NCBI GenBank assembly: GCA_937949995.1 | Contig: CALFEO010000015.1 | Coordinates: forward strand, 1-56,928 | DNA length: 56,928 nt | Reading direction: 5' to 3' | Source: an uncultured bacterium | GTDB taxonomy: Bacteria > Patescibacteriota > Patescibacteriia > 2-12-FULL-60-25 | Shown: positions 17,701 through 25,957 of the stretch, piece after piece | Numbering within the stretch: the first letter of the stretch is position 1 | Layout: each line of letters starts with the position of its first letter | Notes under the pieces: model-generated | What the model was told of the DNA's origin: nothing | Seen by the model: the letters and a program-made list of their open reading frames with translations, nothing else | The model's database searches: none | Translations under genes and position numbers: made by a program

Positions 17701-20041
17701 GATGAATGAAGATAATTCGCTGTTTTTGTTTGCCAAGGCACAAAATGGAATCGTCAACCACACGGCCGGATATCAGCCCGCATATTCTTTTGTCTTTGAT
17801 GAAAAAGATATTCCGAATGTGGTTTTATATGGAATAGCTTATTCAAAAGGCGGTTTTATCCAAACTCGTTATGATGCATATTTTGATCCGGAAGAAAAAG
17901 GCTTGAATGTGGAATTATCGACGGATAAAAACAGTTATGCTCCGGCATCGCAAATTGTGACCAGAGCAAAAGTTACGGATAAAAACGGTAATGCGGTTAA
18001 AGGAGTTAAAGTTGCGATATCGATTGTTGATGAAGCTTTGCTGGCTATTGCCAATGTAAGCATGGAGCCTTATGTTTTAAGCGGGTTGTATAAAAACGTA
18101 TCTGATGGAATATTGGCTTCGAATTGGAGCAATCAAGCGAAAAATTTCGGTCCCGGAGGAGCGGAAATGGGCGGAGGAGCGGGCTTTGGTCAAGTCAGGA
18201 AAAATTTTAAAGATACGGCTGAATTCTTGATTTTGGAAACAGATGCGGGCGGAAATGCCGAAGGATCGTTTTTAGCTCCGGATAATATCACTTCTTGGAG
18301 ATTCACGGCTGCGGCTATTTCAGCAAACAGACAAGCCGGTGAAAGCCAAATCAGCGTACCCGTTACCAAACCTATATTTGTTGATGCGGTTGTACCAAGA
18401 TATTTGGCGGTTAATGATAAGCCGGTAATTAAAGTGAGGGCTCATGGCACCGGATTGCCTTCGCAGGGAGAGATTGAATATATGATTGATATTCCGACTT
18501 TGGGTATCAATGAACAACAAATTAAAGGTCAAGCCGGAGAATCCGTGTATTTGGCGATTGATAATCTACAAGCCGGAAAACATAAAGCGGTTATTGGAGT
18601 AAAGGCTAACGGTAAAACCGATGCAATAGAAAAAATTGTTGAAGTTGCACAATCAAGAACAACCAAAGAAGTAAAAGAGATTATAGAATTGGCTCCGGGC
18701 GTTACATTGTCAGATCCGGGTGTTTCATCGCGTATTCAATTGATGTTTGAAAGTAAGGCCAAAGCCGAAAAACGAGATGATGTTTGGAATTTGGCTCATC
18801 CTTGGTCGGCGAGATTGGAATCGGTTTTAGCCGGTGCAATGATGAAAGATCTTTACGAAGAATATTATGAGGAAACGATTGAAAAAGAGTATTCTCCATT
18901 ATTGCACTATCAGCAAGTTGATGGAGGCATTTCGATTTTACCTTATGCATCTTCGGAAGCGGCATTGACCGCAAAGGTTGCGGCCGCACATGCACAGGCT
19001 TTTGATACCGTAAGAATGGCGAATTATTTTTGGGATATTACGGATAATAAAGATGCAGCCAGAGAAGAAGCGGTTTACGCTTTGTCGGGTTTGGCTTCTT
19101 TGGGACAGCCGGTTTTGGACAGGTTGAAAGTAATGCAAAATCAAACGGAATTATCTTGGCGGGAGAAAACCGCTTTAATGCGAGGCTTGGAAGCATCCGG
19201 AGACAGAGAGGCCGCCAAAATGATGCTGGATGATTTGTTAAAAAATGCGACAATCAATGATGATCAAATGTTTGTATCCGTAAGTGAGGATTTGACGGAA
19301 ACCGTGGAAGCGACTATGGAAACAGCCGCGATAGCCGAAGTCTTGGCTCATCCTGATGCTGAAAAATTGATGAATTATGTTGATGCAATGTGGAGCCATG
19401 AAGCTGTCAGTGATTTGGACAGGGCTTGGTATTTATCAAGAGTGGTGCCGGCTTTGGCTGATGTTGATGTCAAAATATCATATGCGATCGGCGCCCAAAC
19501 CGCAGAAATTGATTTAAGCAAATGGCCGGTGCATTCATTAGAGCTTACGGCGGATGAATTCAGACAATTCACAGTAACCAGTGTGAATGGACCGGCCGCG
19601 GTAAGTTTTACCAAGCGTATTCCCGGAGATATTTCCGAATCCAGCCCCTTGATTACCGTTTCACGCAATTACTTGGCTGAAAAAGGTTCTTTGCAAGATT
19701 TGAGCGAGGGAGATATCGTAAATGTCGAAATTAATATTTCTTGGGATGACAGAGCTGAAGACGGTTGTTATATTGTGCGTGACAGATTGCCGGCAACATT
19801 AAGAACGCTGTTAAATGTAAGTTATTCAAGATGGCAATTGGGCACGGATTGGTATCCGCATGAAGTTACATCGGCGGAAGCCTCTTTCGTGATTTGTAAA
19901 TTGAATAAATCACAGACCATAAAATATCAAGCCAGAGTGGTTTCCTTGGGAACTTATAATGCCGGCGGAGTTTTAGTGCAAAGCATGTCTATTCCGGGTT
20001 TGGCGGCAGTTTCGAGTCCTCAAGTAATAGAGGTTAAATAA
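14747..20041 (+). CDS. Membrane-anchored alpha-2-macroglobulin-like protein
   Basis: A 1764-residue protein. Residues 1-95 are a charged cytoplasmic helical region; 97-117 form a single membrane helix (WYLWAGAFAVTAVVLLAVFV); the rest is external. Ig-like (SbsA-type) domains span about 150-370. The macroglobulin part includes an MG2-like segment near 590 (YLYLDRPLYNLKDEVRF) and the central A2M region near 1085-1190 (VKVAISIVDEALLAI, then FLILETDAGGNAEGSFLAPD and ITSWRFTAAA). The C-terminal half resembles the alpha-toroid/receptor-binding parts. I see no CxEQ thioester motif; the region that should hold it has no cysteine. It would therefore be a non-thioester class (like YfaS/ECAM relatives) trapping proteases mechanically. 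Co-transcribed with the ECF sigma factor, one base apart. Confidence 0.88.
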   Translation: MNNTEQNRANRLEQELLGKQAVQNDNLPYFRMAKALELDAKDLTQMDESVMNEQKMHLLQMAKNIKESNMQKISKKAEAGSNAADNNNKQSSPKKPWYLWAGAFAVTAVVLLAVFVTQSGKFPLAPFGQDASYMGKATLSVVIPAAHAGDAFSVLADKGKNEAAETDTTFRIFSKVDVDEQTLKQSLRIVPVNREADGVYIDFDLKKAEDGVYLLTPAKDLDPGEVYKVTIAAEVEEENEIKPREFSWAIQTQDTFRILRSVPGNQTGYVPVDTSIEVMMSKTGWEKPDQYFEISPSVAGRFEEHGRTLVFIPEKPLTHSTVYTVTYKAGWGITGGKVLEKDMVLKFETEPKTEEVTNGYFDVWNFVFETSLKDEAIIPISASDDLKGTQVAVIGYAISLEDAKRAIAEIQSVPHWAYLSIQNEKINTFKSMANHQAFSLEVPLEADENSWEKLIRLPADISKGWYVVKMTATTGQEAWVLLQKSDVAAYSMIDKDQVLVWLVNHDTFKPLANMEVSIDNVTAKTDAMGTVKLPTPAIWKEFEKKDLWEGMNAPMSLITAGDANNGLILQLQYPVWGWYFGDEDLQAHADNWSYLYLDRPLYNLKDEVRFFGIMQKRADGQGAGDISVEIRSNDLDYGTYTKKVLAKVDLKTDERGFFDGKLTWSSDMSPGYYTVAVIKDGKDAYRRSLEIRDIIKPAYSINVTTNKRAVYAGETISGTVRALFYDGTPYAKLKLNLEGFSQGSEFLVKETDDSGTAYFEYKTTVPNCIIENENVYCDDSTPFTITATPQQGEEAEIYGSAWVTVWRGMHSLQSKDVKVADNKAQIKLKVVEIDPAKMNVDYGSVFGNGVSSAAIESEVLAIHWDKIEAGTWYDAKEKKVYPRYHYERRLESIGKYNLKTDSAGDAVLDFTMQDKIGYVVVSKYKEPNGVQHAVNTYVYGGMGYYSDYYDESNSITLESLKADKYDYNYKTGEKVEVGFVKNQELMNEDNSLFLFAKAQNGIVNHTAGYQPAYSFVFDEKDIPNVVLYGIAYSKGGFIQTRYDAYFDPEEKGLNVELSTDKNSYAPASQIVTRAKVTDKNGNAVKGVKVAISIVDEALLAIANVSMEPYVLSGLYKNVSDGILASNWSNQAKNFGPGGAEMGGGAGFGQVRKNFKDTAEFLILETDAGGNAEGSFLAPDNITSWRFTAAAISANRQAGESQISVPVTKPIFVDAVVPRYLAVNDKPVIKVRAHGTGLPSQGEIEYMIDIPTLGINEQQIKGQAGESVYLAIDNLQAGKHKAVIGVKANGKTDAIEKIVEVAQSRTTKEVKEIIELAPGVTLSDPGVSSRIQLMFESKAKAEKRDDVWNLAHPWSARLESVLAGAMMKDLYEEYYEETIEKEYSPLLHYQQVDGGISILPYASSEAALTAKVAAAHAQAFDTVRMANYFWDITDNKDAAREEAVYALSGLASLGQPVLDRLKVMQNQTELSWREKTALMRGLEASGDREAAKMMLDDLLKNATINDDQMFVSVSEDLTETVEATMETAAIAEVLAHPDAEKLMNYVDAMWSHEAVSDLDRAWYLSRVVPALADVDVKISYAIGAQTAEIDLSKWPVHSLELTADEFRQFTVTSVNGPAAVSFTKRIPGDISESSPLITVSRNYLAEKGSLQDLSEGDIVNVEINISWDDRAEDGCYIVRDRLPATLRTLLNVSYSRWQLGTDWYPHEVTSAEASFVICKLNKSQTIKYQARVVSLGTYNAGGVLVQSMSIPGLAAVSSPQVIEVK

Positions 20042-20067
20042 AAAAGGCGGGTTTGACCCGCCTTTTT
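20041..20067 (+). terminator. Terminator after macroglobulin gene
   Basis: AAGGCGGG TTTGA CCCGCC stem followed by TTTTT; it begins at the stop codon and ends nine bases before the next gene. Confidence 0.9.
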
Positions 20068-20075
20068 GAACTAAT

Positions 20076-21023
20076 ATGATAAAACGGAAAAATTTAATTA
20101 TTATATCGGTCATGCTTGCGGTTTTTTTGGGAGGCGGCTGCAATAAAAATCAGATATCAAAAACGATAACTTACGACAATGATTACGCGGGCATCAAGAC
20201 GGCTATTGGAGATGAAGATTCCATTGAAGCTTCAAGCTTGCATCAATCAACTGCGGATATTGTGGAAGCCGTTTTTATTGATCACCGGCAATTTGCCAAT
20301 ACGGCAACGGTTCCAGCAAAGGAAATAAATGGTTACCCTGTTGCCGGAGTGGTAAATCATCATACTTTGGCCATGGATTTACAGGCTCGTTTTTTCAGAT
20401 CGCTTAAAGTTGCGAGGCCTGATATTAAAACGTTTATAATTATTTCTCCGGATCATTTTTTAGCGGGTGCGGAAGTTTCGACTCATGCATTTTCGTATGC
20501 GACTCAAGCCGGAAATATAACATCCCGAGCTTTGTTAATGGATGGAGTATATGAAGCACGCAGTGTTAATATATTCGCCAAAGAGCACGGTGTGGGAGCT
20601 TTGGCTCCTTTTATCGCCAGGGAGTTTCCTGAAGCGCAAATAATACCGGTGTTTATAAGACCGGAAGCCGGTAAAGAAGTGTTAATAATGACGGCTTACT
20701 CAATAAAACAATTGTCTGATGAGGATGCTTTTATCATCATTTCTTCGGACATGAGCCATTATCTGACGGATAAGCAAGCGCGGATAAACGATTTAACAAC
20801 TTTGAATTGGATGCAGAGCAAAAATTGGCAAAAATTGGGTTTGGCGAATGATGATTATACGGATTCGAAGCATGGTTTTACGGTCTTGGGGCAATTATTT
20901 ACAGAGATGAGCATTGAGCCGCAATTTTTTTTGCTGGATTATGCGGCATCAACCGATTACGGAGCCGATAAAAATGAAACCACCAGCTATATCAACGGAT
21001 ATTATACAATCAGCAATAATTAA
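20076..21023 (+). CDS. MEMO-family lipoprotein (AmmeMemoRadiSam protein B)
   Basis: A 315-residue protein of the MEMO/AmmeMemoRadiSam system protein B family (MEMO1-like, related to class III extradiol dioxygenases). The N-terminus is a lipoprotein signal: positive MIKRK, hydrophobic core, lipobox LGGGC at about residue 22, so it is exported and lipid-anchored. Family residues seen: VNHHTLAMDLQARFF, IIISPDHF, GVGALAPFIAREFPEAQIIP and ISSDMSHYL, which supply the His/Asp pocket residues. Cytoplasmic members go with AMMECR1 and a radical SAM protein; neither partner is beside it here. It lies behind a terminator of the macroglobulin gene, so it needs its own promoter or read-through. Confidence 0.85.
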   Translation: MIKRKNLIIISVMLAVFLGGGCNKNQISKTITYDNDYAGIKTAIGDEDSIEASSLHQSTADIVEAVFIDHRQFANTATVPAKEINGYPVAGVVNHHTLAMDLQARFFRSLKVARPDIKTFIIISPDHFLAGAEVSTHAFSYATQAGNITSRALLMDGVYEARSVNIFAKEHGVGALAPFIAREFPEAQIIPVFIRPEAGKEVLIMTAYSIKQLSDEDAFIIISSDMSHYLTDKQARINDLTTLNWMQSKNWQKLGLANDDYTDSKHGFTVLGQLFTEMSIEPQFFLLDYAASTDYGADKNETTSYINGYYTISNN

Positions 21024-21044
21024 AACCGGTGTGAAGCCGGTTTT
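21022..21044 (+). terminator. Terminator of MEMO-like gene
   Basis: AAAACCGG / CCGGTTTT stem with seven-base loop, overlapping the stop codon of the MEMO-like gene. Confidence 0.75.
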
Positions 21045-21065
21045 GAGTGAAGAAAGTATCGGTTG

Positions 21066-21377
21066 TTATTGAGTCTGTTTTTTGAGTTGGCGTTTTTGAG
21101 GCAGCAAACGATATTGAACCGTACTATCGGTGCGCGATTGTTCCGTAAATCGGTATCCGCAGAAAAAAGATACAATATGCATGAACGATTGGGCTTGGTA
21201 AAAATGCAGCCAAGGTACCTCGTCCTTTTTTTCCGCGGAACAGCGGTTGTCGCCCGAGATCGTGAAAAAGATTTTTCCATCGCGAAGAAAATTTATGTTG
21301 CGATTTTTAAAATCAAAAAGAACGCAGTCCCCGGATTGCAATCCGAGAATTTGACCATACCTTTCTTGAAGGTGCAT
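21066..21377 (-). CDS. Small protein, unknown function
   Basis: A 103-residue basic protein beginning MHLQERYGQILGLQSGDCVLFDF. The start at 21377 has AAAGGA six bases upstream; an open frame continues upstream to 21422 but would cross a terminator hairpin. Hydrophobic and aromatic segments are interspersed (FTISGD, WLHFYQAQSFMHIVSFFCGYRF), and the tail is polar and basic. No family recognised. Confidence 0.55.
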   Translation of the reverse strand: MHLQERYGQILGLQSGDCVLFDFKNRNINFLRDGKIFFTISGDNRCSAEKKDEVPWLHFYQAQSFMHIVSFFCGYRFTEQSRTDSTVQYRLLPQKRQLKKQTQ

Positions 21378-21397
21378 CTTTTTTCCTTTGTTATGAA

Positions 21398-21426
21398 AAA
21401 AGTGATGAAATAATTTCATCACTTTT
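21398..21426 (-). terminator. Terminator between two minus-strand genes
   Basis: AAAAGTGATGAAA / TTTCATCACTTTT stem with a three-base loop and, on the minus strand, a T-run. It ends the 21450-21899 transcript. Confidence 0.85.
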
Positions 21427-21449
21427 GCATTTCTCTGTAAAGTTAATAT

Positions 21450-21899
21450 TTATTTTACGTGTACCGGTGTTTCGGCGAGACGAGTCAGGGCTTCTTTGAG
21501 ATCGGTTTTAACCAGATCTTTATCCAACTCGCGTATAATCAGATTTTTAATATCGCCGGCAAGTTCGTTTTTGACACGGCGAATCAGTTCTTGGGGCATG
21601 ATGATTTGAATATTTTTGATGTTATGGTCATCGCCTGTGTCTGTTACCGTTCGAGCAAGATTTTTAGCGTATTGTTTTCGATCCTCTTCTTCATTGTTGG
21701 CTGCGTCGCTTTGAGCTCGTCGGCCGGAATTGATTACTACGGAACTTTCGGAATCGGGGCGGGCTGTTTCGGGTGCTTCGACTGTGTTGATTTGGTCGCA
21801 ATCAATCTCGTTGGCAATATAAAAATGGGTTTTGCCGAAATTACCGATTAATATAAGCGAAGGTTCGGAGAATATTTGTAAGTTTTCGGGAAGTTGCAT
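21450..21899 (-). CDS. Host-attachment / baeRF-like protein
   Basis: A 149-residue protein resembling the host-attachment-protein/baeRF family (eRF1-like domains, PF10116 type): an N-terminal strand LILIGNFGKTHFYIAN, a polar middle, the AKNLARTVTDTGDDHNIKNI helix and strand, IIMPQELIRRVKNELAGDIK, then LIIRELDKDLVKTDLKEALTRL at the C-terminus, matching the family's ending of a Lys-rich DLTK...L motif. The biochemical role is unknown; links to translation termination folds are structural only. Single gene with its own terminator. Confidence 0.55.
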   Translation of the reverse strand: MQLPENLQIFSEPSLILIGNFGKTHFYIANEIDCDQINTVEAPETARPDSESSVVINSGRRAQSDAANNEEEDRKQYAKNLARTVTDTGDDHNIKNIQIIMPQELIRRVKNELAGDIKNLIIRELDKDLVKTDLKEALTRLAETPVHVK

Positions 21900-21929
21900 A
21901 CTGAATGATGATTAATACTTATAATTTGG

Positions 21930-22199
21930 AACCGCGAATTACGAACGTCTAACGTCGAATGTCGAATGTCGAATGTCGAACGTCTAACGAAGAGCTGTAG
22001 CTTAAACGGAGTATCTTCTTAGTAAGACAATGCCCCATCGTATGATGGGGAGGCAACCTGCCCGCAACGCTCTGCCTTGTCCGCCTCGCTCTGCCCTGGC
22101 CGCCTCGCTCTGCTTGGCAGGCGGGCTGGCTCGGCAGGCGGGCGTGGGGATCCGCCGTAACCGCTGAACTCGTTATAAACGTTATAAACGTTATGAACA
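21930..22199. repeat. Repeat-filled spacer with tRNA-like element, copy 1
   Basis: No gene. 21935-21990 is AACGTCTAACGTCGAATGTC-type short-period repeat. From 21992 an element begins AGCTGTAGCTTAAACGGAG, contains CTTAGTAAG, then a GC-rich insert (CCCCATCG TATG ATGGGG hairpin and CGCTCTGCC/GGCAGGCGGG repeats), then GGATCCGCCGTAACCGCTGA and AACGTTATAAACGTT repeats. The outer parts match the element at 27871-28003. Confidence 0.75.
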
Positions 22200-22204
22200 T
22201 TATA

Positions 22205-23215
22205 TCAATTGAACTTGAGTTTGTTTAGATATTGCTCAAAAGGTTTGTGAAAATGTGTTGGTTGATTGATGCCTGTGTGAATGGCTTTTAGAAGAGGGGT
22301 TTTTGCTTGCAGTTTTTCGGCGAGTCTTAAACCTTGTTTGGCCGCATCTATGCCTTCGACTATGGTGAAACCGAGTTTGCCGGGATTGTTGGTTTTGGCT
22401 TTGATGAGTTTTTCTCCATAGGAACGGTTGTGGCCTTTAGGGGCTAATCCCGTAACAAGAAGATCGCCAAGCCCCGCCAAAGATGGAGCCGTTTCGGGGT
22501 CGGCGCCGGAGCGGAGCATGATTTCGGTAATTTCTTGAATCGCCATGGTAATTACCAAGGCTTTGGTGTTGGTTGGGTATTTTAGGCCGTCGCAGAAGCC
22601 CATGGCTATGGCATAGGGATTTTTCAGCGCCGCTCCAAGGCTGACTCCGAGCAAGTCGCGGCTGGTTGCGGCTTTGACTTGGTTGAAATTGAGAAGTGAA
22701 GCAACGATGCGTCTGGCGGCGGGATCTTCCGATGCGACCATAAAAGCGGCGGGTTGATTTTTGACAAGTTCGCCGGCAATAGCGGGACCGCCCAGCATAC
22801 AGACTCGGCGCTTTAATGTTTTGGGAAGCATCTTTTGGATCATCACGGCGATCGGATTAAGTGTGTCCGGATCCAGGCCTTTGGTTATGCAAGCGACGAT
22901 GGTATGTTTTTCAATGTGATTTTTTGCTTCGTCAAAGACGATTTTGGCCGCATGAGAGGGCAGGGCTGAAATAAGCACGTCCGTATTTTTGAGACAAGAA
23001 AGCAATTCGGATTCAGCTTTAATGTTGTGCGGTAATTTTATCTTGCGAAGATATTTTTTATTGCGATGCTTGCGGTTGATTTGTTTTAAAACATCGGGTT
23101 CGATGCAGTACATGGTTACCGGATGATTTTGCCTTCCGATATGATATGCCAAGCTGGTGCCAATGTTGCCGGCTCCCAATATTGTTACGTTTAATTTTTT
23201 CATAACCGCATTCAT
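22205..23215 (-). CDS. gpsA: Glycerol-3-phosphate dehydrogenase [NAD(P)+]
   Basis: A 336-residue GpsA that interconverts DHAP and sn-glycerol 3-phosphate for phospholipid synthesis. Rossmann motif GAGNIGTSLA near residue 15, LISALPSHA in the dinucleotide domain, ITKGLD, GGPAIAGEL, and the catalytic-Lys segment GVSLGAALKNPYAIAMG; substrate-domain motif APSLAGLGDLLVTG. Length is typical. Two in-frame starts are possible (23215 or MKKLNVTILGAG at 23203); neither has a clear ribosome site. It follows the membrane-protein gene by 24 bases on the same strand, so it probably belongs to that operon. It complements GlpK elsewhere in the window. Confidence 0.92.
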   Translation of the reverse strand: MNAVMKKLNVTILGAGNIGTSLAYHIGRQNHPVTMYCIEPDVLKQINRKHRNKKYLRKIKLPHNIKAESELLSCLKNTDVLISALPSHAAKIVFDEAKNHIEKHTIVACITKGLDPDTLNPIAVMIQKMLPKTLKRRVCMLGGPAIAGELVKNQPAAFMVASEDPAARRIVASLLNFNQVKAATSRDLLGVSLGAALKNPYAIAMGFCDGLKYPTNTKALVITMAIQEITEIMLRSGADPETAPSLAGLGDLLVTGLAPKGHNRSYGEKLIKAKTNNPGKLGFTIVEGIDAAKQGLRLAEKLQAKTPLLKAIHTGINQPTHFHKPFEQYLNKLKFN

Positions 23216-23239
23216 TTTACATTTATTTCAAATTTTGGT

Positions 23240-24820
23240 CTAATTTTTTCTTGACCAAACGGAAATATTCGCTTCTTGATAATCCATTTGCCAGTCAGCG
23301 GAAAATAATTGAAGGTAAATATCTTTATCGGCAATAACATGAGTAATTTTGTTGTGTGCCAAGAAGTTATTGAAAATTACGGCATCATTGGTTTTGCGCC
23401 ATGTTTGATATTCGTGAAAACGGTTTATGAAATCAGGAGTTTCGTGATTATGGCCGATCCAAACATATCTTTCCGTAAATGCCGGAGTCCACAAGCAATT
23501 GTATAAATCGGTGCAAATGATGGTGCTGTTTTTTGGAATGCCGTTTAATGTTTGCCAAGCATGTATTGTTTCGTTTTGGACGTAAAAGTACCGGTTCCAT
23601 GCCGGATCCGATCCCAAAGCGAATTGTGACTGCATTATGTGAGTAAAAGGGAATAATAAAAGCGCGGATAATGAAATTTTTAAGATTAAATCGGTTTTTG
23701 GTTTTAATGCGTGATAAATCGATAACCAGAAAGGCAATGTCAACAAAACCAAAGCCGGCAGTAACGCTTGCATGAATTTACGATCCCAAGGCAAAGGCGA
23801 GATGATGCAGATAATGGCGGATGTGAGCCATGCATAAATCCACAAAGTGTCAGAAACATAATCTAAAGAATCTTTTTTCCACAACATCCAAGCATATGCC
23901 GTTATAAAAGGGAGCAGGATGATGAGCCACATCCAAATGGGATCAAGCGGCAGATTGTTGACGACAAGGTGATGATCGCGGAATTTGGAATCAATCGCCA
24001 TGAGATAGGCGCCGTAGATCGTTCCCGGTAATAATGCGAGATTAAAAATGATGAATTTTTTCCAAGCGATAAAATTGGTTTTGATGAGTGCGAATATGGT
24101 TATCAGGCCGTAAATCGGTATGTAGTAAGGATGAAAACCGACATGAAAAGCGATTATGAGCCAGCGGTATTTTTTTATGGATTCATTATTTGCTATTGTT
24201 TGCCAAAGCCAACGAGTGCCAAGAAGAAGAAAAGCGAATGAAAGTATCATGTGCGCTCCGCCAAGCAGTATTGGAGCAATTGCGAATTCATTGGATAAAT
24301 CCGAAGGTACCGGGGATCCGAATTGCCACAAACCGGCCATGCTCATAAATACCGAGTACAGCCATCCCGTACTGACACCGGATATCATCAGCAATGAAGC
24401 AATGCGTGAATCTTTTTCGTTTTTTGTTACGCTTTTTGCGGAAGCATAGACAGCGAATGCCAAAATTATTGTAGTAATAATGCGGAGTAATTCGTGATTT
24501 TGAATGGGTGAAAATCCGAGCTTGCCCAATTGTCCTCCAAGAGACCAAAATAGATCAAATCGAGAGATATGTTCGGGATCTGCGTAATAATTTTGCAGGA
24601 GCGGTGAAGTTTTTACTTGATTTAGATAGTTAAGATATACTCCGGTATCACTGGAATTGGTTATAGTGGCACCGAGCCAGAAATGATTCTGCGGAGTCAT
24701 GCTGATGATGCCCAAAATAACCGAATATTGAAAAAACAACATTGCGAATGCCAGCACAAAAGCAAAACGCCACTTTTTTAAAGCGGCGCGTGATAATAAT
24801 GCAAGTCGGTTAATGATCAT
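23240..24820 (-). CDS. Polytopic membrane protein (GT-C-like)
   Basis: A 526-residue integral membrane protein with roughly ten to twelve hydrophobic helices. After a first helix there is an external loop with the acidic motif SSDTGVYLNYLNQ, which recalls the first-loop Asp of GT-C fold glycosyltransferases; the C-terminal about 110 residues form a soluble domain with WTPAFTERYVWIGHNHETPDF. Transfer of a lipid-linked sugar to the envelope is possible but not demonstrated. Its ATG overlaps the stop of the upstream lipoprotein gene by four bases, so the two are translationally coupled, and gpsA follows. Confidence 0.65.
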   Translation of the reverse strand: MIINRLALLSRAALKKWRFAFVLAFAMLFFQYSVILGIISMTPQNHFWLGATITNSSDTGVYLNYLNQVKTSPLLQNYYADPEHISRFDLFWSLGGQLGKLGFSPIQNHELLRIITTIILAFAVYASAKSVTKNEKDSRIASLLMISGVSTGWLYSVFMSMAGLWQFGSPVPSDLSNEFAIAPILLGGAHMILSFAFLLLGTRWLWQTIANNESIKKYRWLIIAFHVGFHPYYIPIYGLITIFALIKTNFIAWKKFIIFNLALLPGTIYGAYLMAIDSKFRDHHLVVNNLPLDPIWMWLIILLPFITAYAWMLWKKDSLDYVSDTLWIYAWLTSAIICIISPLPWDRKFMQALLPALVLLTLPFWLSIYHALKPKTDLILKISLSALLLFPFTHIMQSQFALGSDPAWNRYFYVQNETIHAWQTLNGIPKNSTIICTDLYNCLWTPAFTERYVWIGHNHETPDFINRFHEYQTWRKTNDAVIFNNFLAHNKITHVIADKDIYLQLFSADWQMDYQEANISVWSRKN

Positions 24821-25911
24821 TTGGTTAGAGGTACGACAATGTTATATGGAATTTTTGCGCCGTTAAGAGTTTGGATTCCGGTTCCGATTAAAGCCGGAGC
24901 CAAATATTGATAATCATAAGAGCTTTCTTCGTTAAGGCGATAAAAACCAAAAAATACTTCGTTTATATCCATGGTACCTTCGATTTTTCCGCCAAGACCG
25001 CCGTTTAACAAATGTTCGCGCATTTCTTGAGCTGTAATAGCCGGATAATCTGAGCGTGCCGGGCTTGCGGTGAGTGTAATCCAGCCATATTCAATTTTAA
25101 GAGTTTCGGCGTTCATGATTAGAAAACCTCCGCTTTGCGCTTTTCCATCGGCAGATAAAATGTTGCGTGCATCCACTACCAAATTGTAAGTGATTGGTAT
25201 GCGGGAAGGGAATTGTTTCGCAACGCAGTTTGCGGTATTTATTGCGGGGGCTTTAGCGGCCATCATGTTTTGCGGTGTGGTAATTTGACGAAAAGTATTG
25301 ATGTCGGAATTAGAGATGCAGGCTTCATCTTTATCGATTTTGTTTTTCCATTCACGCCACGAAATTTCGATGGTTGGATTGTTGTATGATAACGGATCGA
25401 TGCCATGATCGTACATAAATGCATAGAAAGCATCAATTATTTGTTGTTCGGACGGCCAATTATCGGTCAGTGTGTCATTTGGAGAATTCAATATGTTGGC
25501 GTAAGAAAGACGGCGGAATCCAGAGATGTATTCCCAGACTTCGCCCGCGGAATTAGTCCAAGCGAAAGAGTAATCAAGATTTCGTACTTGTTCGCCGATC
25601 AAGCCAACAGGCATACCAATGGCTGAAGTGAGATTTTGAAATTGAATGGAATCCAAGCCGGTTGGAGGTAAACGTAAAACCGAAATATCGGGCTGCAATG
25701 TGGGTAGATCCGTATTGATGCGAATTACGGAATCGGTTGCTTCTGTTTTTGGAGCAGGCGGTATTGCGCCAAAACCTTGCCTTTGAGACACGCCTGTTCT
25801 ACTCGCTAAGTTGGTTATTGGTTCCGCGACGTTTACGCTCGTTATGGGCTCAAGGCAACCGGAAGCCGTGAAGATAAGAGCGAGCAGGCTCACGAAAAAG
25901 TATTTACGCAT
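24817..25911 (-). CDS. Lipoprotein of unknown function
   Basis: A 364-residue protein with a lipoprotein signal: MRKYFF, hydrophobic core, TASGC lipobox near residue 19. The mature part is unknown; it has an acidic and Thr-rich linker and then a mixed domain with segments such as GEVWEYISGFRRLSYANIL and IPITYNLVVDARNIL. The ATG at 25911 is chosen because a consensus TATAAT with an upstream TG (extended -10, 25927-25922) lies 10-15 bases before it; a longer frame from 25923 would run through that box. The mRNA would be leaderless or nearly so. First gene of a three-gene minus-strand operon with the GT-C-like protein and gpsA. Confidence 0.75.
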   Translation of the reverse strand: MRKYFFVSLLALIFTASGCLEPITSVNVAEPITNLASRTGVSQRQGFGAIPPAPKTEATDSVIRINTDLPTLQPDISVLRLPPTGLDSIQFQNLTSAIGMPVGLIGEQVRNLDYSFAWTNSAGEVWEYISGFRRLSYANILNSPNDTLTDNWPSEQQIIDAFYAFMYDHGIDPLSYNNPTIEISWREWKNKIDKDEACISNSDINTFRQITTPQNMMAAKAPAINTANCVAKQFPSRIPITYNLVVDARNILSADGKAQSGGFLIMNAETLKIEYGWITLTASPARSDYPAITAQEMREHLLNGGLGGKIEGTMDINEVFFGFYRLNEESSYDYQYLAPALIGTGIQTLNGAKIPYNIVVPLTK

Positions 25912-25921
25912 AATTATTGCC

Positions 25922-25930
25922 ATTATAGCA
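25922..25930 (-). promoter_or_regulatory. Extended -10 promoter of lipoprotein operon
   Basis: Minus strand TGCTATAAT, full consensus -10 with the extended TG. No good -35 is visible at the usual distance. Confidence 0.6.
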
Positions 25931-25957
25931 TATTTTTGCCAAATAATAGTGATGATA

